Positions 9,590 to 17,736 of a stretch of 64,000 nucleotides of DNA are shown here, piece after piece. The translations under genes and the position numbers were made by a program. Where the stretch lies: assembly GCA_016716435.1 (NCBI GenBank), contig JADJWI010000003.1:310001-374000 (forward strand), written 5' to 3'. The DNA is from Acidobacteriota bacterium. Its GTDB lineage: Bacteria > Acidobacteriota > Blastocatellia > Pyrinomonadales > Pyrinomonadaceae. Below the pieces are notes generated by a model. It was not told where the DNA came from. It saw nothing but the letters and a program-made list of their open reading frames with translations, and did not search any database. Numbering within the stretch: the stretch's first letter is position 1; each line of letters begins with the position of its first letter.

Positions 9590-10877
9590 CTTTCGCCTCC
9601 ACGCTCTTACGCCTGACGGCTGCCGCAAAACGGTGTGCCTCAAGCCCCTCGGCGGCCGCCATCGTCTCAACTACCGGAGCGAGATTTTTGATGCCGTCGG
9701 CGTCGAGCCGCTGATACGTGATCGTTTTTGTAAAGCTCGCTGTCGAAACCCCGCTGAACGCTCGGGCTGCACCGCCGGTCGGAAGCGTGTGGTTCGTGCC
9801 CGAGGCGTAGTCACCCGCGCTTTCGCACGAGTAGTTGCCGATAAAGACCGAGCCCGCATTTGTAATTTGGTGTGCGACATCTTCCGCATCGCGGACGGCG
9901 AGGATCAGGTGCTCGGCTGCGTATTCGTTGAGGATCTCAACGCCGGTCTGGATCGAATCGACCAGGATCGCCTTGGAGTTCTCGATCGCCCGCGAGGCGG
10001 CCTCTTTTCTAGGAAGCCGGTCGAGCTGTTCGCCTAGCTGTGCGATAGCATCGTCTATCACTTTCCGCGAGATCGAGACGAGAATGACCTGGCTGTCCGG
10101 CCCGTGCTCCGCCTGCGAGAGCAGATCTGCGGCGACGAATTTGGGAATGCAAGAATCATCGGCGAACACGGCGACCTCGGACGGGCCGGCCGGCATGTCT
10201 ATGGCGACGCCGGCTCGCATTACCTGCAACTTTGCTTCGGTCACGAACTGGTTTCCCGGCCCGAAGATTTTGTATACGGCCGGGACTGTTGCTGTGCCAT
10301 ATGCCATTGCACCGATCGCTTGTGCCCCGCCGATCTTGAAAACGCGCCGAACGCCGCAGAGCCGGGCTGCATAGAGCGTCGCAGGGTCTATCTTACCCGA
10401 CGCATTCGGCGGCGAGCACATTATCACCTCGCCGCAGCCCGCGATCGCCGCCGGGATTGCGAGCATCAGGACTGTTGAGAAAAGCGGCGCACTTCCGGCG
10501 GGAACGTAGAGCCCGACCTTATCAATCGGCAGCGTTCGTTTCCAGCATAGGACACCGGGCATCATCTCGATCGGCTGGCTGTCGTCAAAAGCGACCGCAT
10601 GAAACTTCTCGATATTAGCCTTCGCCGCGGCGATCGCTTTCTTTAAGTCGGCGGAAACGGTCGTTTCGGCTTCGGCAAATTCTTCCTCGGTTACTTCGAA
10701 TTCCGTTACAGGATACGGATCGAACTGCCGCGAACAGTGGCGGAGAGCTTCATCGCCGCCGCCCCGGACGTCGGCTAAAATATTCGCGACGGTACGCTCA
10801 AGAAACTTGGTGTCCATCACTGGCCGTCTAAGAAGTTCGGCCCATTCGTCTCGCTTTGGATATTCAACGATCTTCAT
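9582..10877 (-). CDS. hisD: Histidinol dehydrogenase
   Basis: The 431-residue zinc- and NAD-dependent enzyme performs the last two oxidations to L-histidine. Visible landmarks are YVPAGSAPLFSTVLM, AGCGEVIMCSPP, the PAGPSEVAV loop, LLSQAEHGPDSQV (zinc-binding Gln and His) and SAGDYASGTNHTLPTGG near the C-terminus. The ATG at 10877 lies five bases after the hisG stop. The longer upstream frame reads over the end of hisG and is not used. Confidence 0.96.
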   Translation of the reverse strand: MKIVEYPKRDEWAELLRRPVMDTKFLERTVANILADVRGGGDEALRHCSRQFDPYPVTEFEVTEEEFAEAETTVSADLKKAIAAAKANIEKFHAVAFDDSQPIEMMPGVLCWKRTLPIDKVGLYVPAGSAPLFSTVLMLAIPAAIAGCGEVIMCSPPNASGKIDPATLYAARLCGVRRVFKIGGAQAIGAMAYGTATVPAVYKIFGPGNQFVTEAKLQVMRAGVAIDMPAGPSEVAVFADDSCIPKFVAADLLSQAEHGPDSQVILVSISRKVIDDAIAQLGEQLDRLPRKEAASRAIENSKAILVDSIQTGVEILNEYAAEHLILAVRDAEDVAHQITNAGSVFIGNYSCESAGDYASGTNHTLPTGGAARAFSGVSTASFTKTITYQRLDADGIKNLAPVVETMAAAEGLEAHRFAAAVRRKSVEAKDV

Positions 10878-10882
10878 AACGT

Positions 10883-11737
10883 TCACTTGATCATTTGATC
10901 GATCGAGAGCACAAGGATGCCCTCCGCTCCGGCCGCCTTCAGGTTCTCCACTACTTCCCAAAAATCGTGCTCGCCTATAACGGAATGCAGCGAGACCCAG
11001 CCGGGCTCGGCGAGCGGCATAACGGTCGGGCTTTTTATGCCCGGTAGCAGCGAAGCGATCTCCGCCACTTTCTCATTTGGTGCATTAAGAAGAATATATT
11101 TGTTTCGCTCGGCGGCAAGAACGCTTCGTATTCGAAACAGCAACTGATCAAGAAGTGCTGCTTCATCGCCGCCAATACCGCGGCGGGAGATGAGCACCGC
11201 CTCCGATCTCATGACGGTCTCGATCTCCCGGAGCCCGTTCGAAAATAGCGTGCTGCCGGAGCTGACAAGGTCGCAGACGGCATCTGCTAGTCCGATCGAC
11301 GGTGCTATCTCAACCGAGCCGCTGATCTCGTGGATCTCCGCCGTTACAGAATGGGTCGAGAGAAACTCAATGAGAATTCGCGGATAGCTTGTGGCAATAC
11401 GAAGTCCGCTGAGGTCCGCCGCATCTCTGTATTCGAACGCCTTTGGAACGGCGATCGAAAGACGGCAGCGGCCGAACCCGAGTTTCTCAACAACATCGAC
11501 CGGCTTGGGACTCTCGGCAAGAATGTTTTCACCGACAATGCCGAGATCTGCGACGCCGTCAGCGACGTAATCCGGGATATCGTCATCCCGCAGGAAGAAA
11601 AGCTCGAGCGGGAAGTCTTCCGCTTCGGCACGCAGCTTACCTTGGCCGTTCGAGAAACCGATCCCGCACTTCTTGAGCAGAGCGGTCGAGCCCTCAGCCA
11701 ATTTGCCTTGTTTTTGTATTGCGATCTTTAATTTCAT
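10883..11737 (-). CDS. hisG: ATP phosphoribosyltransferase, long form
   Basis: The 284-residue enzyme commits PRPP and ATP to histidine synthesis. The N-terminal KIAIQKQGKLAEGS, the PRPP loop region VCDLVSSGSTLFSNGL and the basic C-terminal ACT-like regulatory domain (about 215-284, PTVMPLAEPGWVSLHSVIGE) identify the hexameric long form. This form is feedback-inhibited by histidine and does not need HisZ. It is the first structural gene of the operon. The ATG at 11737 follows the attenuator terminator by 11 bases. Confidence 0.96.
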   Translation of the reverse strand: MKLKIAIQKQGKLAEGSTALLKKCGIGFSNGQGKLRAEAEDFPLELFFLRDDDIPDYVADGVADLGIVGENILAESPKPVDVVEKLGFGRCRLSIAVPKAFEYRDAADLSGLRIATSYPRILIEFLSTHSVTAEIHEISGSVEIAPSIGLADAVCDLVSSGSTLFSNGLREIETVMRSEAVLISRRGIGGDEAALLDQLLFRIRSVLAAERNKYILLNAPNEKVAEIASLLPGIKSPTVMPLAEPGWVSLHSVIGEHDFWEVVENLKAAGAEGILVLSIDQMIK

Positions 11738-11748
11738 GATTACAAAAT

Positions 11749-11790
11749 AAAAAACGACGCCTCGGAAATTCCAGTTGAATTTCGCGTCGT
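11749..11790 (-). terminator. Transcription attenuator hairpin of the his operon
   Basis: Read on the minus strand, ACGACGC (11790-11784) and GAAATTC (11783-11777) pair with GAATTTC (11771-11765) and GCGTCGT (11760-11754). The 5-base loop is AACTG and there is a 4-base bulge (CGAG). A run of six U follows at 11754-11749. This is a strong intrinsic terminator lying between a His-rich leader peptide and hisG. Ribosome stalling at the His codons would be expected to favour an antiterminator fold, but I did not resolve the alternative structure. Confidence 0.85.
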
Positions 11791-11831
11791 CGATATGAAG
11801 GTTTAGTTTCGTTACTGAGCTAAAACGAGAT

Positions 11832-11900
11832 TCACATCACGCGCAAATGGTGCACATGATGGTGATGGTTGACGTGGATGTTGGGGCTCGAAAGCTGCAT
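11832..11900 (-). CDS. hisL: Histidine-rich leader peptide of the his operon attenuator
   Basis: A 22-codon ORF begins with ATG at 11900 and ends with TGA at 11834-11832. Seven of its 22 codons are His, including the core NHHHHVHH at residues 11-18 and His at residue 9. It lies 94 bases before hisG and directly ahead of a terminator hairpin. This is the textbook layout of a his leader, in which scarcity of charged tRNA-His stalls the ribosome and prevents termination. The sequence is unlike the enteric hisL apart from the His run. The hisL name is by function and position. Confidence 0.88.
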   Translation of the reverse strand: MQLSSPNIHVNHHHHVHHLRVM

Positions 11901-11907
11901 CGCTTTC

Positions 11908-11939
11908 ACTATAAAAGCGCATCCGTCGCCCGAACGCAA
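11908..11939 (-). promoter_or_regulatory. Candidate his operon promoter
   Basis: TATAGT at 11913-11908 is a good -10 hexamer, seven bases before the leader ATG at 11900. The -35 is weak (TTGCGT at 11939-11934, 20 bases away). The leader peptide would be translated from an almost leaderless transcript. The region is shared with the divergent gene starting at 11960. Confidence 0.45.
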
Positions 11940-11959
11940 GCAGAGGCGAGGGCAGCGTT

Positions 11960-12214
11960 GTGATAAAATCTTCCGAGTTTATGACGATGGAAAGCGAAGA
12001 AGAAAAGGAGCTTATGCAAGCAGTTGGCAAGCGTATTCAGCGGTGCTACGGATGCTTCATAGCCTATCATTTGAAGGATATGTACCTCGGTGAGGACGCG
12101 ACGTTCTTTTGCGAAAACTGCAAGGACGAGACAATGTTCCACTTTGACGACTTTGCGAAACTAATGGATGCCGCGAAGCTCCGCGAGGCTCAAGAGGAAG
12201 GCCATCATCATTGA
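11960..12214 (+). CDS. Small zinc-ribbon-like protein with His-rich tail
   Basis: The 84-residue product has an acidic N-terminus, then a Cys pair RCYGC and a second pair CENC about 24 residues later. This is the spacing of a treble-clef or rubredoxin-like metal knuckle. It ends in EEGHHH. It is probably a small cytoplasmic metal- or nucleic-acid-binding protein, but I recognise no named family. The listed GTG start has a weak GAGGG upstream; ATGs at 11981 and 11987 are equally plausible. It diverges from the his operon and precedes the FHA protein by 16 bases. Confidence 0.6.
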   Translation: MIKSSEFMTMESEEEKELMQAVGKRIQRCYGCFIAYHLKDMYLGEDATFFCENCKDETMFHFDDFAKLMDAAKLREAQEEGHHH

Positions 12215-12230
12215 TATTGACTAAAGAATA

Positions 12231-13814
12231 GTGGACGTAACTCTACACATTACCGCGCCCTATGACAGCCGGTCGGTCGCGGTCGAGAATGAGGTCTCGA
12301 TCGGCCGGACGGAGCTTGCCGATGTTGTAATTGACGACACCGGACTCTCAAAAAAGAACACGACGTTTTTCGTTGATGATGGCGAGCTCTGGGTTGCGGA
12401 TGAGGGCTCGACCAACGGCACGTTCGTTAACGGAGCAAAGGTCGAAGGGCGGCCTCGTGTTGTTCGGAGCGGCGACGAGGTGACGCTCGGGAGCGGCACA
12501 ACGATCCGCGTCGAGATCGCAGGTGCGGCCATTTCTGCCGTGAGTCCGGCTGCCGAGGTGCGACAAACGCCGCCTGCCGAACCGGTCTTTCAGGAATCAG
12601 GGTCTCCGCCGTCTGCCCCGCCGGCCAAGAGCGGTGTACCGATGATGCTCGTAGCTTCGGGCATTTTCACTTTTATCATCTTACTTTTTGGCGGGGCCGC
12701 CTTACTTTTTATAGCGCCGTGGGAAGAACCGGGCCCGACACGTCCGGGAGGCGGTTCGCGTGTAACGGCATCGGCCCTTATTCCGGTCCGCGTCATCGAT
12801 CCGCTTGGCGGCGAGGACGAGAACGATCTCGACGATCTGATCTCTTCTTGGGAGGTTGCCGAGGACGAACTTGTTGCTTCAGACGTTTCGGACATCAAGG
12901 TCGTATCCCCTGAAGCTGAAGAAGCTGAGCTGAACGTTTCGGCTACGTTTCTGGCCGACCGTCAGCGGCTTGCGCTTGAGGGCCGCCCGCCCGTCAATAT
13001 CAATCCGCCTGGGCTCAATGTGCCGAAAGAGCTTAGAGGCGACGGTGTGATAAAGCAGAAGCGAAAGCTGGCGGAAATGAGAAGCGGTGGCTACCGCCAG
13101 CCACTGGATTTTGCCGATCTTGCCGAAAAGCGCATGAGCCGCGAGTTTTTAGAGATGCCGATGGCGAAGGAAAGTTATTACCTCGATGTAGGTGGTTCGG
13201 CCCAGGACAAGCAGTTCTCATCTTTCAGCTTCAGCGAAGGAGTTTCGGAAATAGTCCCCGGCCATCCGAAATATGAAACGCTCAAACGGCTCGCGGACAA
13301 CTTTGCCGGACAGAAATACGACCTCAACATTGCGGGCGATAGAAAACAGATTCGGCGGCGACTCCTCCGAATGTTTCAGCCGCCCGCAAAGCCGATCCTG
13401 GAAGAGCTTGCCCTTGCGTATTTTCAACAGTACAAACGTCCTCTTCGCGTGACCTCGCTCACGCGCTCGATGGATTATCAGATCCTTTTGAATCAGGGAA
13501 ACGCCAATTCTTTTGTGGTTCGTGGCGAGGGATCGCTCCCGCCGCACACTTCGGGAGCCGCCTTCGACCTCGCCCGCAAGCATATGCCTGTGGACGAACA
13601 GAATTTCCTGATGCAGAAGATGGCCGAGATGGAGCAAGCGGGACGACTCGATGCCCTGATCGAATACGGCGTCAATTCCTGCTTCCACGTCTTCATTTAT
13701 CATGACGGGAAGCCGCCTAATGCGCTGAACCTTTACGAGAATCAGTACGAGAACTTTCCATTCCTGACCTCGCTCCGCCGAACCGGCCGTGACGAGGATG
13801 AGCACATCCATTAA
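12231..13814 (+). CDS. FHA domain - membrane segment - DUF5715/M15-like peptidase fusion
   Basis: The 527-residue protein starts (GTG) with a forkhead-associated domain at about 15-95 (SIGRTELADVVIDD, DEGSTNGTFVNG). The usual S-R-x-H signature reads SKKN, so the His is missing. A Pro-rich linker and one membrane helix at about 137-160 follow. The C-terminal part (about 330-510) resembles DUF5715/peptidase M15-type domains: VTSLTRSMDYQ, PHTSGAAFD with H439 and D446, and CFHVF with H486 as a possible third zinc ligand. The topology would place phosphothreonine sensing in the cytoplasm and a peptidoglycan-directed domain in the periplasm. Peptidase activity is inferred from motifs only. Confidence 0.7.
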   Translation: MDVTLHITAPYDSRSVAVENEVSIGRTELADVVIDDTGLSKKNTTFFVDDGELWVADEGSTNGTFVNGAKVEGRPRVVRSGDEVTLGSGTTIRVEIAGAAISAVSPAAEVRQTPPAEPVFQESGSPPSAPPAKSGVPMMLVASGIFTFIILLFGGAALLFIAPWEEPGPTRPGGGSRVTASALIPVRVIDPLGGEDENDLDDLISSWEVAEDELVASDVSDIKVVSPEAEEAELNVSATFLADRQRLALEGRPPVNINPPGLNVPKELRGDGVIKQKRKLAEMRSGGYRQPLDFADLAEKRMSREFLEMPMAKESYYLDVGGSAQDKQFSSFSFSEGVSEIVPGHPKYETLKRLADNFAGQKYDLNIAGDRKQIRRRLLRMFQPPAKPILEELALAYFQQYKRPLRVTSLTRSMDYQILLNQGNANSFVVRGEGSLPPHTSGAAFDLARKHMPVDEQNFLMQKMAEMEQAGRLDALIEYGVNSCFHVFIYHDGKPPNALNLYENQYENFPFLTSLRRTGRDEDEHIH

Positions 13815-13860
13815 CACGACCCGCGTTGAATATGCCGCAAGCACTTCATAAACTGAATGT

Positions 13861-16800
13861 GTGGCAGAACCGAGTTTGGACAACAAGCAGACGCTGACCG
13901 ACCTTGCGAAGCATCTCTCGCGGCTTCCGGCCGATAAGCGTCGGGCGGCGGTTGAGGTCAGTGCTGCGCTTGCGGGCGTTAGCCTTCGCGTCAGCCGTGA
14001 TTTTGTCGAAGCGGTTCCCAAAGCGGCGAAGCTGCTATCGGCGGAAGACCTCAGAGCCTGGGGCGAGCTCGGCCGCCGCGTTGCGATGGGCAATGCGGAT
14101 CTCGGGTCAAAGTTTTTTGAAATGGGAGTCGAACGGCTGTCGGCAGTGCCCGCCGCCTCTCGCCAAAACGTTTTTCAGATCTGCACTCGGCAGTTGGTTC
14201 TTTCAAGCTCGGTCGCCCTCGAGACCTACAACTTCATTCCGGAGCTCGCCGAGCAGATAAAAGATTCGGACTTTCTTTCCGCAGTGTTGACGCTCGCCGT
14301 AGATATTGCAAACCGGTCGGCAAAGCACAGTGCGGAGTTTCTAAAGAGTTCACCTGCGGTCGCGCAAGCGGTCGCAGAGATCGGCAATCGATCCAAGTCG
14401 CTCGATAAGGAGATAACCGATGCGATCATCTCGCTTGCCTCGACCTTTGCGGCGCGCACCGGCGGAATGGCTGCCGACCTTTGGGCTCATCTGCCGGATG
14501 CACTCGAGGGGCTCGATCGTGACGCAGCTGTTCGGCTCGCAACTCAGGCCGCGAAGATGCTGGAGCACGGCGGGAGCGTAACGCTGCATTTTCTTACGGC
14601 CGGAAGCACCGTTTTGAGGACAGATGCCAGGGTATTCGACGATTGGTGCTCGGTGCTCAAGCGGATCGCGCCGCAGGGAAACGCCGTCCATATCGCATTT
14701 CTCCGTGCCACGCCGAAATTCTTTTCACAGATCGCCGCCGTCAAGCTCGAGGGCGCCGATGACGGCAGCATCAAGACCGCCGCACTTCGGCGAGTTCTGG
14801 GCCGTATCGGCGAGATAGCAGAGACGGATGCCGAGAGCGCTCTCGCTGCATTTCGTTCGTCCGCCGCGACGCTTCGAACGGTTTCTTTGGATCAATTTGA
14901 AGAGTGGATCGAAAACGGCCTCGTTCAGTTTCGTGACGAAAGTGTAAAGGCACGGCGAAGCTACTTCGCTCTCGAAACCCGACAATCCAACGACCAGCTT
15001 CAGCAGACCCGGTCGGGCCTTCATCTTGAGGCGGTTCAGCACGTGCTGCGGCTATATATCGAGGCGCTTACGGGCCGCGAGGTCGAGATAGCACCGCAAT
15101 CGGCAATGCCGCAGGAGTCGCGAATCGGCGACGGCAAGACCATTTATCTGCCGAACGCAATAGCAGAATTTGATACAGAGGAAAAAGACTTCCGGCTCTA
15201 CAAGGTGCTCGCGGCCTATGGTGCCGGGCAGATCGAGTTTGGCACATTTGCAAAGGACACTACCGAACTAAAGGCAGCTTTCACCGACCTAGCCGATCTT
15301 TACTCCGCGACCGCTGAACAGATAGACGCATTTTCGCTTGCTGGTTATATCGAGGACGTCCAGAAGGGCGAACGGGCACTGACTGATGAGGAGATAAGCG
15401 CTGAGATAAAACGCAAACGGACTGCCCTCCCGAAAAATTCAGACTACCGAGCGGTGCTGAACATTTTTCCCGAGCCGCGGCTCGCACGCAGGGTCTTTAC
15501 GACGATGGAGAACGCGCGGATCGACGGATTGCTTCGGCGAAACTACCGCGGGCTGAGGAAAGACCTTGACCTGATGCAGGCGTTTCTGCAAAAGAGCCGG
15601 CCCTTCATCTTCGACGTGCCCTATCCTCAGGTACCGTTCGAGTTGTTGTTTCAGATAACGCTCTGCGGCGGGGCGACCGATGATGCCCGGAGCTTTTACG
15701 GGCAGATCGTATCAGAGATAGAAACCGTGGTGGAGAGCTATGTCCGCGGGACGCATGCAAAAGACGCAAAACCTCCGACGGTCGCTGATTCGCTTTTTGC
15801 GACTAGCCGCGTTTATAACCTTTTCCAGAACATTACACCCGAGCAGGTGCAGGAAGCGGAAAGCGAAGAACCGGACGAAAAGAGCGACTTTGCCTATGAA
15901 GACAAGCTCGCTGAAGAGGCGATCACCGAGGATAAGGCGAAGCGCGACGAGCGGCCGCAGACGATGCAGGACCTTCGCGACCTTTTCAACGCATGGAACA
16001 GCGACGAGGAGGACGGAGAGCCCGACGACCTTCAGGGCTCAGAGGCGTGGTCAAGCAATGAAATGCCGGAGATTCCGCTCGAACCGGGCGACGAGGCGTT
16101 TGCCTATGACGAATGGGACCGCGAGCTAAGTGATTATCGCGTCGGGTGGAGCCGTGTTATCGAAAAGCGGGTAAAGCAGGGCGATCGCACATTCGTCGAG
16201 CTCGCCCGGTCGCGATATCGCGGAGTGATATCATCCATCAGGCATCAGTTTCAGTTGATGAAACCGGAGAACCTTACGAAGATCAATCGCGAGCTTGATG
16301 GCGAAGATTATGACCTTAACGCATTGGTCGATTTTGTCATCGACCGAAAAGCTGACGGTCGGCAGTCCGAAAACATCTATACAAAGCGGCTCCGGCGTCA
16401 GCGTGATGTCGCGGTCTCGCTCTTGCTTGACCAATCATCATCGACCGCCCGGACGATCACGCGAAATCCGCTGCAGCCTTACACCTATCCTGGACGCCGG
16501 ATCATCGAGATAGAAAAAGAGGGCCTTGTGCTCATGAGCGAAGCGCTTGAGGCGGTCGGCGATGTTTACTCGATCAATGGATTTACTAGCGAGGGCCGGC
16601 GAAACGTTAAGTTCTATGTAGTCAAGGACTTTGACGAGAAATACTCTGCCGAAACCGAGCGACGTATCGGCGGGATCACTTTTCAAAACAATACTCGACT
16701 TGGGGCCGCGATCCGCCACGCCGCACATAAACTGCTCCGGCAGGAGAATCGCACGAAGCTGCTTTTGATCCTTACCGACGGCCGGCCCTACGACCATGAC

Positions 16801-17010
16801 TACGGCGATGCCCGCTACGCCCGCGAGGACGTCCGCGAGGCTCTGATCGAGGCGAAAACGAACGGCATCACGCCCTTTTGCATCACCATCGACCGCGAGT
16901 CCGAGGCCGAACTCCGCGACCTCTACGGTGACGTCGGCTACACCATTATCGACGACGTTCTCTCGCTCCCAGAGCGGATGCCGAATATCTACCGGCGGCT
17001 GACGAGTTGA
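13861..17010 (+). CDS. Large VWA-domain protein, NorD/CbbO-like at the C-terminus
   Basis: The 1049-residue protein (GTG start) has a long helical, Ala- and Leu-rich N-terminal half without recognised motifs. An acidic linker lies at about 660-750 (EEPDEKSD, NSDEEDGEPDD). A C-terminal von Willebrand A domain at about 850-1045 carries an intact MIDAS: DQSSST at 857-862, NNTR near 945 and LTDGRP near 972. The C-terminal part resembles NorD/CbbO proteins that work with MoxR-type ATPases to activate metalloenzymes, but no such ATPase or target enzyme is adjacent. It is probably cytoplasmic. It lies 46 bases after the FHA gene and six bases before the next gene, so the three are likely co-transcribed. 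Confidence 0.75.
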   Translation: MAEPSLDNKQTLTDLAKHLSRLPADKRRAAVEVSAALAGVSLRVSRDFVEAVPKAAKLLSAEDLRAWGELGRRVAMGNADLGSKFFEMGVERLSAVPAASRQNVFQICTRQLVLSSSVALETYNFIPELAEQIKDSDFLSAVLTLAVDIANRSAKHSAEFLKSSPAVAQAVAEIGNRSKSLDKEITDAIISLASTFAARTGGMAADLWAHLPDALEGLDRDAAVRLATQAAKMLEHGGSVTLHFLTAGSTVLRTDARVFDDWCSVLKRIAPQGNAVHIAFLRATPKFFSQIAAVKLEGADDGSIKTAALRRVLGRIGEIAETDAESALAAFRSSAATLRTVSLDQFEEWIENGLVQFRDESVKARRSYFALETRQSNDQLQQTRSGLHLEAVQHVLRLYIEALTGREVEIAPQSAMPQESRIGDGKTIYLPNAIAEFDTEEKDFRLYKVLAAYGAGQIEFGTFAKDTTELKAAFTDLADLYSATAEQIDAFSLAGYIEDVQKGERALTDEEISAEIKRKRTALPKNSDYRAVLNIFPEPRLARRVFTTMENARIDGLLRRNYRGLRKDLDLMQAFLQKSRPFIFDVPYPQVPFELLFQITLCGGATDDARSFYGQIVSEIETVVESYVRGTHAKDAKPPTVADSLFATSRVYNLFQNITPEQVQEAESEEPDEKSDFAYEDKLAEEAITEDKAKRDERPQTMQDLRDLFNAWNSDEEDGEPDDLQGSEAWSSNEMPEIPLEPGDEAFAYDEWDRELSDYRVGWSRVIEKRVKQGDRTFVELARSRYRGVISSIRHQFQLMKPENLTKINRELDGEDYDLNALVDFVIDRKADGRQSENIYTKRLRRQRDVAVSLLLDQSSSTARTITRNPLQPYTYPGRRIIEIEKEGLVLMSEALEAVGDVYSINGFTSEGRRNVKFYVVKDFDEKYSAETERRIGGITFQNNTRLGAAIRHAAHKLLRQENRTKLLLILTDGRPYDHDYGDARYAREDVREALIEAKTNGITPFCITIDRESEAELRDLYGDVGYTIIDDVLSLPERMPNIYRRLTS

Positions 17011-17016
17011 AACAGA

Positions 17017-17736
17017 ATGAGCGTTAAAGAACTCGGATTCCAGCAGACACCTCTCGGCGAGCTAACGCTTCGCCAAAGGGCCGAACCGCGATTGGGTGGT
17101 TTGGAAGTGTTTGAGGTCAAGCTTGGCGATGAATACTTGATGTCGAGCCTGTTCACCGAGAGCGAACGGCAGCTTGCGACGCTTGGACTCGCACCTCTCA
17201 CCGGCGATCTCAATGTCGTAATCGGCGGCTTGGGGCTTGGCTATACAGCCGCCGAGGCCTTAAAGGACACGAATGTTTCCAGCCTGGTCGTCATCGATCT
17301 CTTTCAGGCCGTTATCGACTGGCACCACGCCGGCCTCGTTCCAAATGGAGAATTGCTCGCGGGTGATCCGCGATGCGAACTCCGCCAGGGTGACTTCTTT
17401 GAGCTGGCCCGCACCGGCTTTGATGCCTCGGCACCCGAGCGAAAGTTTGACGCTGTCTTGCTCGACATCGACCATTCCCCTGAGCATCATCTCGACCGCG
17501 GCAACGCGTCTCTCTATACCTTTGAGGGGCTTACCTCTGTCAAAGATCAACTAAAACCCAACGGCACCTTTGCCTTTTGGTCAAACGACCGTGCCAGCAT
17601 TGCCTTCACCGAAAGACTCCGCGAAGTGTTCGCCACCGCTGAGGCCCACGATGTCGAATTCCCAAATCCCTACACCGGAGCAACCTCGGTGAATTCTGTT
17701 TACGTCGCCCAAAAGAATGGCCCGCTGAAAAGCTAA
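17017..17736 (+). CDS. Spermidine-synthase-like SAM-dependent methyltransferase-fold protein
   Basis: The 239-residue protein has a Rossmann nucleotide site VVIGGLGLGYTAAEAL with the following acidic strand end SSLVVIDLF. A second acidic motif is AVLLDIDHSPEH. This pattern fits the polyamine aminopropyltransferase/spermine synthase-like family, but the polyamine-binding sites cannot be verified by eye, so the substrate is unknown. Its stop overlaps the convergent VIT1-like gene by four bases. Confidence 0.7.
   Translation: MSVKELGFQQTPLGELTLRQRAEPRLGGLEVFEVKLGDEYLMSSLFTESERQLATLGLAPLTGDLNVVIGGLGLGYTAAEALKDTNVSSLVVIDLFQAVIDWHHAGLVPNGELLAGDPRCELRQGDFFELARTGFDASAPERKFDAVLLDIDHSPEHHLDRGNASLYTFEGLTSVKDQLKPNGTFAFWSNDRASIAFTERLREVFATAEAHDVEFPNPYTGATSVNSVYVAQKNGPLKS

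Noticed and set aside
9590..9670. N-terminal extension of hisC
   Set aside because: The extra 27 residues are Arg-rich and read through the end of hisD in another frame; family members begin near the ATG at 9589.
13218..14093. 291-codon minus-strand frame opposite the FHA and VWA genes
   Set aside because: It lies entirely antisense to two well-supported genes, is Arg/Ser-rich and has no recognisable domain.
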